64,000 nt of DNA from the NCBI GenBank assembly GCA_963921825.1, contig OY997588.1, positions 65,368,617 through 65,432,616 on the forward strand, in the 5' to 3' direction. The notes under the pieces are model-generated. The model was not told where the DNA came from and made no database searches. It was given only the letters and a program-made list of their open reading frames with translations. Position 1 is the first letter of the stretch. Each line of letters begins with the position of its first letter. The position numbers and the translations under genes were made by a program. Below are positions 12,641-25,440 of the stretch, in pieces. This stretch comes from Erodium maritimum (Eukaryota; Streptophyta; Magnoliopsida; Geraniales; Geraniaceae).

Positions 12641-15600
12641 TTAGTTCCTATCTAAACTCAAATTTATTCCCATTGACCTTACATGTCTCTCATGTTTAGG
12701 CAACGACAATGCCATAGTAAAAGGGTTGGCTTTGTTATTATCCGTTGCAATATAGGTGATCTTCACTTCACCTCTGTTTAGAATGTCTCTGGTGAGGTGG
12801 TAATGCCGCAATACATATTTGGATTTGTTATGCAATATGGGCTCTTTAGCTTGCACAATGGCCCCTGTGTTGTCGCAAAATAGATTAACCGGGCTGAATT
12901 TGTTTTTAATTACTCCTAACCCTGCCGTGAATTTCCAAATCCACATAGCCTCCTTAGCTGTCTTTGCAACAACCATGTACTCGGGCTCTATCGTAGAATG
13001 GGCGATGGTATCTTGCTTTACCCTTTCCCAGCAAAATTCTCCGCCATTCAGCGTAAACACATATTCCTGGCTGATTTCTAGAGTCATCTAGATTTGTTTG
13101 GAAACTAGCGTCCACATATACATTGACGACTAGTTCAACATCATCTTTCCCTCGGGGTTACACTGATGTCTACTGGTAAATTTCATGGCATACGAGACGT
13201 CCGGTCTCGTACATATCATGACATACATGATCGATCCTACCCCCAAACTTATAATATTCACATCATTGCTTACAACTCATTACGTGTTGTAGGACATCGA
13301 GTCTTACTGAGTTTAATGCCATGACGAATATGTAATAGTCCTTTCTTTGAATCGAACACTGAGAACCTACTCAATGCATTGTTCACATATGTGCTCTGAC
13401 TTAAACCCAAGACCTTGTTGGTGTGATCTCTATATATCTTAATCCCTAAGATATATGTAGCATCGCCTAAGTTCTTTATTGAGAAACACTTACTCAGCCA
13501 AGCTTTTAGTCTCGTGCAAGATTGGGATGTCATTTCCAATGAGCACTAGAAAGGTAATCTTGCTCCCACTAGCCTTCTTACAAACACAAGGTACATCCTC
13601 ATTCTTGATAAAGCCAAATCCAATTTTAGCTTCATCAGGATGTATTGATAATAAAAATTTTGCGCTTATAAAAAAAACAAAGGCTTCAACTTTGAGAAGC
13701 TTGTTTCAATCTATAAATGGATTTCAACAACTTACAAATCTTTCCCTCATTCTTCAGATCGACGAAACCTTCCGATTGAGACATATAAACGTCCTCCGAT
13801 AAACTTCAATTTAAGAAGGCGGTTTTGACATCCATTTTCCATATCTTGTAATCATGATCACAGTTATGACAAGAAGAATTCGAATTAGTTTAACCATAGC
13901 CACTAGGAGAAGGTTTCCTCATAGTCAATCCCTTGGATCTGCCTATAACCTTTCTCCACCAATCAGGCTTTATAGGTTTGAGGGTTTCCGTCCATGTCCA
14001 TCTTCACCTTGAAGATCCACCAGCATCTGATTGTCCTCACACCATCGATGGGATCAACCAGTTTCCAGACATGGTTGTCCGACATGGACTGCATTTCCTC
14101 CATATGGCTCTTAGTCATAATTCGTAGTCGGGTCCATCCACGACTTCTTGAAATATGGATGGATCTTAATGATCCACCATAATTTCACCGTCACCTCTAG
14201 ACACAAAGTAACTATCTCTCGGAGGTGGACAACTGACCCTTCCAGATCGCCTTGGAACTTCTAGAATCGTTGCAGGAATTGGTTCCTACTCTACGACCAC
14301 TTTTGGTTCCTCCCTTTCTACTGGGTTGTCAAGTGGTTTAGATGGATCAGTACCATCTTGAATTTCTTCTAGATGTACAGTACTCCCACTAAAGTCTTTG
14401 GAAACAAATTCCTTTTCCATAAAGACCTCACCCCGAGCGACGAACAACATATGTTCTCACTAGGTTTGTAGAAGTAGTATCCCATTGTTTCTTTGGGATA
14501 CCTCACGAAGGTGTAGGAAGGATAAAATTGAATTCTTCCCGTACCATTGCCCAAATGGCGTCCCTTCCACAACCTTAGCTGGAGCCTGATTCACTATGAA
14601 TGGGGCCGTCTCTAGAGCATAACCCCAGAAAGAGATTGGGATATCAGTCCAACTGATCATGGATCATACCATGTCTAATAATGTTCAATTTCACTGTTCG
14701 GCTACACCGTTCAACTGCAGTGTCCTGGGAGGTGTCCATTCCAAAAGGATCTCATTTTCTACTAGATGATCTAAGAACTCTATGGTCAAGTATTTTCTAC
14801 CTCAATCCAATCGAAGTGCCTTAATACTTTTCCCGAGCTGGTTTTCTACTTTAGTCTTAAACTCTTTGAATTTATCAAAATCTTCAGACTTATGTCTTAT
14901 CGAATAAACATAACCATATTTACTATAATCATGAGTAAATGCGATAAAGTAGCTAAAACTTCTCCTAGCAAGCGAACTTATTGGTCCACACACATCTAAG
15001 TGTATCAGCCCTAATAATTCACCCGTTCTTTCACCACGACCGATGAAGGGGGCTTCAATCATTTCCCCCATCAAACGAGACTTGCATCCATCAATCGAAT
15101 GAAACTCAAATGGACTTAAAAGTCCGCACTTTTGAAGTGCTAATATGCATTTCTTGTTTATGTGGCCCTAACAACAGTGCCATATATGAGTTCCGGTTTA
15201 AATCGTCGGATTTAGACCTCTTGGTATTAACTTTATTAGTAGATCTTGAAGCATTGTTACCCATATCTAATATGTAAAATCCTCTGACCATGTTTGCACA
15301 AGCATAAAACATATCATTGAATAGAATATTGAAAATCAAATTTCCAACCTCAAAATTATATCCTTTGGTGTCTAATATGGATATAAATATAATGTTCCAA
15401 CTAAAATTAGGTATGCAATATACATTGTTTAGTACAAAACAAGGCCTCTTAAAAAATGAAGATATATGGAGCCTACATCAGTCGTCACAATCCTTATATT
15501 AGTGCCCATGAGGTCCACTTCATTCTCCTCCAAGCTTCTCCTACCTTCCATTCACTGCAATTAGTGCATATGTAAGATTCAAACCCAATATCCAATACCC

Positions 15601-16258
15601 ATGAATCATTGGAAGTAGAGAGATGTAGCTCTATAAAGTTAATACCCGATGAAGGCGTTGTCCCACTACCTCTTTTTTGGATCATCCAGGGATTTCCAGC
15701 AATCCTGTTTCCAATGACCAGGCTACTAGAAATAGATGTAGACATTCTTATCCTCCTTATCCTTCCTTGAGGACCCCGGTCCTAGGAGCGATCAAGTGTC
15801 TCATCTTTCTTGCAAAGTGCACATGGGCCTTGCTCTTGCCACTACCAATTTCTTTTCTTGAAACTGGATCCCTTTCTGACAATCGGGATATCCTTAGATC
15901 CCAGATCCTTAATATTCTTCCCAACAGTTACAAACATGCCATACAATTCTAATATGGTCATGTCCATATCGAGCATGTGATCGTTCATGGTGAGCTCAAC
16001 ATACGCACGAGGAAGGGAACACATAGCCCCATCTGCTTCCATCTATGATTCTATCTTAAGACCCAGCCCATTAAGATCTTCGAGATGCCCCTTCACTTTC
16101 AGGACATGAGGGATAATCTTGTCAAGGACATTTTCTTTGTGTTTATGTTTAAGGACCATTCTCAAATTTTTGTACCGGTCTAGATAGTTTGTTCCATTAA
16201 GCTTAACCCCGTCAATCATGGTTTTCAATGAAAAACTATTGTTTACTTTTTCCATTCG
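12641..16258 (-). pseudogene. Copia B gag-pol remnants
   Basis: On the minus strand, gag remnants lie at about 15494-16255, starting MEKVNNSFSLKTM. A gag-pre-integrase to protease area lies at about 15100-15500 and an integrase segment at about 14369-15074 (ELLGLIHLDVCGPI, the expected core start). RT pieces are at about 13270-13600 (SIKNLGDATYILGIKIYRD), and RNase H is at 12641-13087 (LFCDNTGAIVQAKEP, then HYHLTRDILNRGEV). All five parts of a Copia polyprotein can be recognised, but the reading is broken at many places. This is a fossil, and the clade was not assigned. Confidence 0.8.
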
Positions 16259-17028
16259 ATCTGTACGATAGATAAAATTTAATCAGTAAAGTGAATATAT
16301 TTTCTGAAGATCAAGCTTAAACACCAACCAATCGATTCTAAATTTTTAGAATCTAAAATCAAGATCCTTGATTCACTCAATCAAGGTGAACGAAGGCTCA
16401 CCACTCAATCGAGCTATGTAGATAGGACCTCATCCAATCACATCCAATGTGACTCTTGGCTAGGGTATGTACTTAATTACACGAATTATCTTATCTGATA
16501 CCCTAGTTCAACCTTGGTTGAGAATCGTAGCCGGGGCCACCAATTTTCAACTATGGCCCGTCACTATGTAGGTGCTCCGCTAAGGCGCACAACACCCACA
16601 TATGTCGTCCAAACCTACTACCCCGCTTTGTTATGGATGCTTCGCTAAGGCGCATGACACCCATAGGACGGAGAGGTAGTAAGGTGTTAATAATTGGGAG
16701 TTATCTAACATGACCCGTTTTTACTTGTCCGATTGTGTTTAAAACTTTAGGCACATCCTAGATGCGATGAGCACATCAACTACATTTCAAATGTAATGAT
16801 GCCTCCAATTACATCCAATGTAATTCTTCCTTTAAACCCTTTGACTACATCCAATGCAAAGACGGTTCTAAGGGCTCACAAACAAGGATTAAAATTTCAA
16901 TTGTATCTTTTCATGTGAGGTGATATGCTCGGTAAATAGAGTTAATCATCCAATTCAAATAAAACACTTGGAATGACTCATGCAAAAACTAAACCAACCA
17001 TAAAGCAATAAATGTGCACAATCTACGA
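16259..17028 (-). other. Copia B leader region
   Basis: No coding signal was seen. It contains two similar blocks with the shared core CGCTAAGGCGCA, at about 16577-16600 and 16632-16655, each followed by an ACACCCA motif. They look like a diverged duplication inside the untranslated leader. Confidence 0.45.
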
Positions 17029-17281
17029 CAATGAATATGTTCATGACTTGATCTATGACACATATTCATGTTGGGTCGTACAATATCATGTCCCCCCCCC
17101 CCCATGATATATATGATCAGACTCCAAAATCTCATTCCAATTACTAACATAACATAAGCCATAAAGAGTCATCTTTCATACTAGTCACTTCTAGCGAAGC
17201 TTTATCGACTAGGGACCCATCGAGTGTGATCTATCTCGATCTATGGTTCTATTCACATGGTGGGAATAGATTAAAATACAC
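17029..17281 (-). repeat. LTR fragment of Copia B (5' side)
   Basis: It matches the central part of the family-1 LTR (compare 12270-12510 and 63090-63340). It includes a run of 12 C at 17092-17103, where the other copies have only a few C, so this may be slippage or an assembly artefact. Confidence 0.65.
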
Positions 17282-19320
17282 ATTGATTTTGCCAAGCAAA
17301 TGATGATAAACAAGTGTTTTTTTGGGAAATGCTCGATTAGGCCAATTTCTGCCAAGCAAATGATGATAAACAAGTGTTTTTTGGGGAAACACCTCAAGGC
17401 TAACTTGAACATTATATATGTATTATGTTTTTTTTAATAAATATCATTTGAATGTGTTATATAACTGAATATCGAGCAGGAACAAAGTCAAGGAAATGGA
17501 GAAAAAGATAAGGAAATCAGGGCGAAAATTTTGGTATTCGTTCAAAGTACTCGGTGAGTACGACCACCGTGTATGACCCGGTATTCGGTATCATACTCGA
17601 CGAGTACAATCACCAAGTATGAACCCATACTTGGTGTTATACACAACGAGTACATGCACCTGAGTACGAAGCCTTCTACATGGAAACAAGTTAGGATCCA
17701 GATTTTAACCCTAAGAAAACTCTCTTATCCCTTTTTTCTCCACACCTATAACCTCCATCTCCCAAATCTTCTTCTTTCTTCTTTATTTTAATATTTTCCC
17801 CCTATTCGTTACTTTCATAATCACTTACCTATCAACTTGTAGGGACAAGCATCATAGGAAATGGATCAACGAGAGAAGAAGGAGAGATCGGGGAGGAGTC
17901 TGAAAACATCAACCAAGCGGGAATTTGGAGGATTTCGACTGGAAACACCATTTGGGATGGCTCACAAATTCACTCGCTTGGGTCTTCTTACACCTAAACT
18001 CTCTATCTTTTCGAACTCAGAGGGAGGCATTAGATGAGATGAGTACGCCAAGGCTACAAAATGTAGCACATGGGAATCAGTCACCTATTCAGGGAAGAAC
18101 GGGGGTTGTGAAAAATGTTGTCGGGACCATAGTATTGGCTCACTAGTCTTGCTTCTTGCTATCTAAGGTTCAAGCGTCCATTTCGTCGCTAAAAATCGGG
18201 GAAAATTGCACCAACGACACGTCGAGGGCCCTATGACTAAAGAGATTTCCATAATGTGCCCGCCGCATCCAGCTCGGTAGATCAGTGTTGTCTACCAACA
18301 CAAGTACCTTTGTATATACTTTATCTTTAGTAAGGTGTAAATTAATATTTTTAGTTTTTCTCATGCACACGAAGAACTCACCTTTCAAGCTGTACATAAC
18401 ATAAGAGCACCACCATTCAAAAGATCGGTAACATCTAATCCCCTGAGTATTGCATTCACAAGAGACACTATCAAAGACGTTGTGTTGTCGCACGATTTAG
18501 TTCCTAGGAACTAGATCTCTTTTCTCAAGCTTGGTAGTGGTAAGAATGGGCTTTATGCTCAGCCACGATATTGTCCATTTGTTGGGCTGAAATCGTCCTT
18601 GTCTTTGGTTACAGGTCACTCTGTAGTTCCTCCTGCAGAGTTGTCTTCCCAATTGGGTAAGGTGAACTGAAGTAGGCCCAGGTTGATGTAATAATAGCAG
18701 ATTCGTCACTTGTGATTGGGATTCTTGGCCATGATGAAGGCCTTGATGGTACAGGTGGTAAGGATGGAGCATATTCTATCTCGAGTCTAACTTTGGGGGC
18801 TCTGACGTTAGGTGAGAACAATGAGGAGCCGAGGGACACAAACCAGTTGGTCCCAACTTCCCTCTTAACCTCTATAAGGATTTTGAACAGGCCTTGCCAG
18901 CTTTGTCGCTTGAAACCATTAATAAAGTCAAAGGGGGCAAGAAGAAGAAATCTCCACAACCTTTTGTTTTACAAACTCGATCACAAACTCAAAGCGGCCG
19001 TAAAATTCTTGCAGCTTAACTTAGAAACGACATTTGGAGACAATTTGTCAGTACATGAACTTTAGGGAGCTGAAAATCTGGGGTTCTCTTTATTTATGTT
19101 TTCTGATTGAGATGTCTGTTATTTCGATTGTTTTGTTCTGAGGTCGGTTTTGTTTCCCTTTTGTGGAAGAGTTTTTTTGTAGGTATCTAAGGATAGCCAT
19201 TTTGGCGGTCTTATCTTTTTTCTCCACCTTCGGATACATAGATTTTTAATAAAACCATCATCTAAAAAACATCTCTTATCTTTGTTGTACTTCATCTACG
19301 TTGTGTTTCCCAATCTGCTA

Positions 19321-19343
19321 TCGGGTGGGTGTTCATCACCCGA
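19321..19343 (+). other. Hairpin, 7-bp stem and 9-nt loop (old Athila-like copy)
   Basis: TCGGGTG and CACCCGA form a perfect 7-bp stem around a 9-base loop, preceded by GCTA. The same structure occurs at 47641 and 59394 in the younger element with different stem bases. See findings. Confidence 0.6.
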
Positions 19344-19649
19344 TTTTAGTGCTAATAGTAAAAACATTATAAGAATTAATTGGTTTGTACATATGTTTTT
19401 ATTGTGGGGTATTATGTATGTCTTTAAGAGTTTCACTAGGAATAGTGCTTGTTTTAAACTGTAGGGTGTGTATGTCTTACACTGAGTTTAGCGTAGTTTT
19501 TCATTTATAAGAAATAAGAAAAATAAAAATAAAAATAAAAGATTTTTAGGTATTTTGATAGGTAGCATTCAACATTTCCAGGTCTTCAATGATTGAAATG
19601 TTGGTTGCATGTCACTTATTCCTTAAATATTGAGTTTAGCACTTTGCAT

Positions 19650-20340
19650 TTATAGAATTGACTAGGCGGGGATTAATCGGTGCCTAGGCGGAGAATTTTA
19701 GAACACTGATCCGATTTTAACAAGTCAGACGGTTGTAGGCGGATTTGGAAAAATTGGGTCAATCCCCATCTAGGAGAGGATTAATCGGTGCATAGGCGGG
19801 GATTAATTGGTGCCTAGGCGGGATTTTTACAACACTTCTCCGATTTTTATGGTTTTATCTTCAATATTTGTTATTAATCGTTTATATATTTCCTATTATT
19901 ATTATATATATATATATATATAATATGTAATCTTAATTATAAAGTTAATTATAAAATTAATAATCATAGATTATATATGCTTACATCTTAAATAATTGTG
20001 GATGTTAATATTGTTTACTTGTTTATTAACATTTTTTTTACCTTATTAGAAAAATATCATATTAATTTTCAATTTTTCATTGCTAGTTTTATTTTTTATA
20101 TAAGGATATTAATGTTGTTTATTTGAATTTTTTTGTTATTTAAGGATAAGTATGTAACAATTATATATACTTTTTATTTTTTAAATGTTTGTTACTATTT
20201 TTTCATAATAAAATTCATATTCTGTTCATACATGTAATAACATATTTGTTAAAAGTTTTAAAACATAGAAAAATACAAATCCGATTAATCCCCGAAGGCT
20301 CTAGCCGCCCGACTAGCGCTTGGCATTTTTTAGAACCTAG
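19650..20340. mobile_element. Possible non-autonomous DNA element inside the old remnant
   Basis: The left part repeats AGGCGGGGATTAATCGGTGCC about three times. The right end carries the reverse complement CCGATTAATCCCCG followed by GGCTCTAGCCGCC. It interrupts the collinearity of the old Athila-like remnant at this point. The AT-rich centre (19850-20270) shows nothing else. Exact ends and family are not determined. Confidence 0.4.
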
Positions 20341-20756
20341 GAATTGAGGTATGGAACTACTTGAATATTCCCTAGAAGCAAAATAAGAATAAGGAAAAAA
20401 TTATTAGAAAAATGATCTTGGATCGTCTTTGGAACGTTTTAGTCAAAATTCTACCTTGTTTATTGTTTATCCCTTATAAACCCTTTTTGAGCCTTGATCG
20501 TTTATTTCTCAACCCAAAGATTACCAACCAATGTGTCTTTTGTGTCTTGTATTTATTCTCATTTTATTTTGATCTATATGTTTCGATGCTTATATGCTTC
20601 ATTGAGTGGGATTGTTTTTATGTCATGATGTGAAAAAATAGGTAAAGCAAAAGAAAAAATCAAACGCAGAAGTTTGCCGTGAAAATGTTTTTTTTTAATA
20701 TTCTCAAGAAAGTAGGAGTAAAAAGATGCTTAAAAAAATAAAGAAAGAAAGAATAC

Positions 20757-21033
20757 ATATATATATATATAGGGGAGTTTTCGGGTACAAACCTTATTTC
20801 GGGCCAGAACGTAGAACTAATCTGGACCATTGATTACCCAAATCGGATGACCACCGAAATTCAGGGGGGGTGGGGGGTTATTGATTACGAAATAAATTAC
20901 AAAATATCCATTAATTAAAAAGATATGCATTAAATATGGGCCTTTAATTATACGATCCAAGGGCCCACATTGATAGTTCTACGTTCTGACGAAAGATAGA
21001 AGTTTGTACCTGATTGTAATCCTATATATATAG
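20757..21033. mobile_element. Fold-back element FB1, (TA)n-bounded
   Basis: A short non-coding element has inverted arms at 20771-20817 and 20976-21022, both containing GGTACAAAC and CAGAACGTAGAAC in inverted order. (TA)n tracts lie on both sides, and the right tract is shared with the next element. It looks like a MITE that targets TA microsatellites. Confidence 0.75.
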
Positions 21034-22645
21034 GGGCACTTTCATGCGTTACCATAGTCAATTTTGTTACTTGTTACCTTAATATGAACCATTAGATGTA
21101 TTATATCCAATGGTTGTAGATTTTCTGTCTTAATTATCCACAATTAAAATAGAAAAATAACAAAAGGGTAATTTAGTAACTCAATTTCTCTTAATTTTTT
21201 TGATCACATATTTTTTTTACTTTTCAAATCTGATTTTTTTTTAATTTTAAATTTCAATTGTTTTTTATACTTCATAGTTAAAGTTATAGAATATTATGTA
21301 TAATATTACAAATATTTATATCAGATATTACATAATGTTTATCTTGACGTTTCAGATTTCGTATCAGTCTTCCAAGTTTGAAATCAATGTTACATATCTC
21401 TGCATATGATATTACAAATATTTGAATATGATGTTACAATATTTTAAATAAATGTTACACATTTCTAATTCTGATATTATAAATATTTGAATGTTATGTT
21501 ACAGATATTTTAAATATACTTGAAAGTTACACAAACTTTCTCAATGGTTACAAAAATATACATTAAAAGTTACAAAAAACTACCCTATAAATTACAAAAA
21601 TTACCCTGCAAGACCACAATTATACAGTTACATAATACTACATAAAAATCCCAGAATTATACACTAAATGTGACGAAATATTTTGCTCGGTTTTGTTACT
21701 GTTGTAATGAAAAATCAACGAAAAAGAATACCAACATCATATCAAAAATCAAGAATCACTAAACAAAACCATCAGATAAATAAAACCACAAAACAAGATT
21801 AGATGATATAAAAAAATCAAATCTATGAACATTCTGGTCTTCCATGTTAGGTTACTTTTATAAAACCTGAAAAATCGCATAATATTTAATGTTACATAAT
21901 ATTACACTGAGTATTACAAAATAGATCAGATACGTACTGATCAAAATACAACAAAATAAAACAAAAGATAAGAAATCAACATACTCCATTGGCATTCTTC
22001 ACGGCGAAGTGGACGGCGCATGGGTGGTGTAGGGGCGGCGCTGTGGTGTAGCGAGTATGGCGTCCTGGAGGATGAGAAGCTCACGGTAGAGAAGCTCCTC
22101 GTGCGACGGAGAAGCTCAAAGTGACAGCAAGACAACCTGCACGGCGGCGGTGACCTGTGGCGCTTGAGGTAGAGCTGCAACGACGGTGGAGATGCAGATA
22201 CTCTTTGGTTGCAAACGGCATGCAGTGTGCTGGTTTTGCGACGTTGTAATTCTCGTGGCTGTGGATGGCAGATCGACGGAGCAAAGGGACCTTCCTTTCT
22301 CGACGGCGGCGACTCGGGGCGGAACTACAGAATCACGTGGCAGAAGGACTTGGATCTCCACCCTCCATTGCTTCTCTCTTCTCGTCGTGAAAGATCTGTC
22401 GTGTTGCCGCCATCAAACAAAGTACAGTCGACTTCGGCCGGGAGCGTGATGATCGGGGACGATCACGCCGTGCCTAACCATGACCACCACTGCATGCCTG
22501 GAATCAAGCTTGTCTCCGGTATCAAGCCCAAATGTGATTCGCTCCTCCATCAAACTTCGATATGTCGTGCCGTGTAGATTCGACCGTCGAGTTTATAGTC
22601 GCAGATGTGGTCATCAAGCTGTGGAAGCCACCATCGTGTTGCAGA

Positions 22646-22924
22646 TGTTAGCAAAGTAAGCTAGCAGCTGCAATTGATACAGGAACAATCACATGTTCTT
22701 CATTTCTTTTATGGTGGTAGGTAGTGGTAGGTGACTTAGTTACGTGTAAAACTTTTCATCTTCTTTGTACACTTTTCTTTGGCTATATATACAAGCCAAA
22801 GCCAATGCAAATTGCAACTCGGCAATTACCATTCAAAGCCAATCTACTTGCTTCTCTCAACTTAGTTCATAACTAGTAAAGTTTAGTTTGTCTTTTTTAT
22901 TCCCAATATTCGTTAGAACCAACA
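22646..22924 (+). repeat. 5' LTR of Copia D
   Basis: It starts TGTTAG and ends CCAACA, 279 bp. A TATATATA box at 22784-22791 is the likely promoter core. The region after it is pyrimidine-rich and ends at the primer site. Confidence 0.9.
22784..22791 (+). promoter_or_regulatory. LTR TATA box, Copia D
   Basis: TATATATA sits about 140 bp from the end of the LTR, the usual spacing in short Copia LTRs. The same box is present in the 3' LTR near 28597. Confidence 0.55.
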
Positions 22925-22926
22925 AG

Positions 22927-22938
22927 TGGTATCAGAGC
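22927..22938 (+). other. Primer binding site, tRNA-Met type (Copia D)
   Basis: TGGTATCAGAGC lies two bases after the 5' LTR. Confidence 0.9.
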
Positions 22939-22949
22939 CACGATTCATC

Positions 22950-24116
22950 ATGGACGATTCCGCCAGTACGATCAAGGCGAGCAACACCGGGAGTACCTCT
23001 ACCGCAGTCAGCTATGGGCGCGAGCTGGCGGTGACGAGGCAATACCATGCGGTGGTCAGCATGGCCAACTTTCCCATCCTTTCTCGTACCAACTACGGAG
23101 AATGGGAAAATCCTCATGGAGGTCGGGTTACAAGCAAGAGGCATGTGGACGACAATCCAAGGTGAGGAAGATCTCACTGACGAAATCGGATATCACAACG
23201 ATCGCTCCGTAATGGAGGTGATCCTGCGCTCGGTTCCGACCGAGATGATCTCAACGATTGGGAAGAAGAAGACGGCACACGAGGCATGGGAGGCTATCAA
23301 AACCATCCGCATGGGCTCAAGCCGAGTCCGCGACGCGAAGGCTCAAACACTCCGGCGCGAGTTCGAGCGCTTCACACACAAGGACGGCGAAACCGTCGAC
23401 GAGTTGGCAATGCGACTTACTGGCATCGTTGCAAGTCTCGGTGTCCTCGGTGATGAGATACCGGAGAAACAAGTGATGCAGAAGTTCCTTCGCATAGTTC
23501 CAAGGCGTTATTCGCAGCTCGCATTATTAATTGATAGTCTCGTCGACCTCGATACGATAAACATGGAGGAATTGACGGGGCGCTTCAAAGCAGCGGAGGA
23601 ACAAATGGAGCTGAACGAAGAAGAGGAAGGGGGCACAAGGCTCCTCCTCACGGAGGAAGAATAGCGTAACCGCATGGGACGACAGGAACCTGGCGGCACA
23701 AACGCCTTTCCCAAACCACGGGGAAAACACCGCAACGATGGCAAAAAGGATGGTGTTGACAACACCAAGAAGCCAGGGAAGTGCCACTACTGCAACATTG
23801 AAGGGCATTGGATCCGTGACTACCGAAAGAAGAAGAAGGATGAGGCTGATGACGAAGCTCACCTTATTCAGGCAGGTGACAAAGAACCTGAACTATTGAT
23901 GGCTCAAGTGACGTCTGTTGCAGCTACACTTGCCAAGGTGGAGAGCGCCAAGCAAGAGCGGGATGTCCAACACGACCGTTCACTAAGGAGGACTCAACAA
24001 GCTCATGGTGACTTATCAAAGAGCCAAGCTGACTCAAATGCAAGTCAGGCCATGAGCGAGGGAGCGACTGAGGTACGGGTCCAAAGGATAGTATGGACGC
24101 CTTGCTGGAGGCAAAA
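22950..24116 (+). pseudogene. Copia D gag remnant
   Basis: It begins MDDSASTIKASNTGST and contains a UBN2-like gag body, with TEMISTIGKKKTAHEAWEA and LRREFERFTHKDGETVDE as typical stretches at about 23240-23400. A zinc-knuckle-like segment, CHYCNIEGHWIRD, follows near 23790-23820. The longest open piece is 23047-23664. The gene is broken in a few places. Such gag proteins form the virus-like particle. The start follows the primer site by about 10 bases, which is normal for this group. Confidence 0.75.
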
Positions 24117-25440
24117 TTAGGATGAGGAAACGTCTGAGGTACTTACCCAAAGATCTAGGTGGACACCAACATGGGCGAAGGAGTGCCCGGAGCGTGGGAA
24201 ACCTAGTGTCATGCTAAAGGACAAGAAAGTGACGGATAAGCATGTCAATATGGGAAGTTATTCCCTCGATGTAGGGGCAAAGAAGATGGCCAACCACGTC
24301 GTGGAGAAGGATACAGTGGGACAAGGAATGATGGATCCTGCTACTCACGACGAGGTGCACACTGAGGTCAACCTTGAGGCGATCGATGACCAAAAGGATC
24401 TGGTGTGGGACATGAACACAAGATGGAATTTTGCTTCTAAATCATCGACTACCTACCTCACTGGAGCATGTCCGAAGGTGGCGGAGGTGGACAAGGCAAC
24501 GACCTTAGGCGCGGCCTGTGGCACGACGGGACAGCCTCCGGGACTACACCAGAGAAAGCAATACTACCAGAACAACTTGAAATAGAGTATGCTTCTCTAG
24601 CAACACCACGTCCCGCTGGTACGGCGTATCAACCAAGTCAAGGAGTGGGCGCAGTCTTTCGGTCCTCACCGACAAACTCCACTCCGAATGCAGAGTTAGT
24701 GGGCAAGGAGACTCCTCGCCACTATCGCAAGCTTGACGATATCGATTCGACAACAGGAGAGGGCAATGCAGTGGCGATGACGATGACGATGACCGTCGAT
24801 CAAAACTTACCATCTCGGGCAACCGCCAATTCATACCCATTCAGGTTCGATGAGATGCAGAAACTCCTCAGTTTGATTGAGAAATCCATGGACGTATCCA
24901 AGGTCTTGATGAGTAAAACCCTGGTTATCAAGCCGAAGCACATGCTTGAGCATCTTTGCTGGACAATGTGCAACTGCGGCCTTGCGATCCATCTCGAGTC
25001 TATGGCCTTTCATCACAAGGTATGTGTATGGGTGAATGGTTGCACTGTTCATGTAGCAAAGCTTTGGGAACGAGAACGGGTTCGGGAAGCTCTGAAACTT
25101 GCCCCAGACCCTGCGGATCTCGCCTAAGAGTCCAATAATTATGAGGAGGTAGAACCATACGAAGAATGGCGTAAGGAAATCCTCGAAGAATGCAGATACG
25201 ATGTAGGTGGGAGTTCCCCACGGAAGAAAAGGAACAATATGGAAGTGGTTGGTCATGCCGGCTACACGAGTCATACTCTAGCTAGCTACCGAGAGTCAAT
25301 GCTAGATGGGATTGTTGGTTCCGCACGACAACCGCTGGTGCACCAATCTGTGGTGGCACCCCGTCTGTTAAATGAGGCTAAAACCTACTTGGATGTCGTG
25401 GTCCCCGAGCAAGGACTAGTCATCCCCGTAGTGTTTGTTT
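24117..25440 (+). other. Copia D interior without recognisable pol
   Basis: This stretch should hold protease, integrase and RT. Only weak protease-like similarity is suspected around 24400-24540 (WDMN, then YLTGACPKVAEVD). An open stretch at about 24840-25124 is rich in charged residues, but no family was recognised. The GC content and codon-like pattern resemble the gag part, so it may belong to the element rather than be a later insertion. Confidence 0.4.

Larger units (their letters stand above)
11751..17281 (-). mobile_element. Copia element B, broken (family 1)
   Basis: A minus-strand Copia retrotransposon. A partial 3' LTR lies at 11751-12626, coding remnants in the order RNase H, RT, integrase and gag run left to right on the plus strand at 12641-16258, and a leader follows at about 16260-17028. 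An LTR fragment at 17029-17281 matches 1394-1640 of the partial LTR. It begins abruptly at the Gypsy A edge, at the position equivalent to 44329 of the other LTR copy. The gene order RNase H after integrase is the Copia (Ty1) order. It is old, with many breaks. Confidence 0.8.
17282..20750 (+). mobile_element. Old Athila-like retroelement remnant
   Basis: The later part is collinear with the 3' non-coding part of the Athila-type element in the right arm. A hairpin block at 19321-19343 matches 47641-47663, and a TGTAGGGTGTGTATGTCTTACA block matches 47800-47825. A TTCAATGATTGAAATGTTG block near 19585 matches 47965-47985, and 20375-20640 matches 48180-48450. Similarity is patchy, so the copy is old. 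The first part, 17282-19060, has no recognisable domain, and short open frames there are not credited. A duplicated block TGCCAAGCAAATGATGATAA occurs at about 17289 and 17350. Confidence 0.55.

Noticed and set aside
17092-17103. Run of 12 C as a functional element
   Set aside because: Other LTR copies have only a few C there. Slippage or sequencing error is more likely.
18170-18959. Three minus-strand frames of 91-116 codons in the old remnant
   Set aside because: No recognisable domain. They overlap on the same strand in a decayed retroelement region.
22186-22577. Overlapping plus-strand frames upstream of Copia D
   Set aside because: Located in the GC-rich interior of FB2 and inconsistent between frames. 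No family match.
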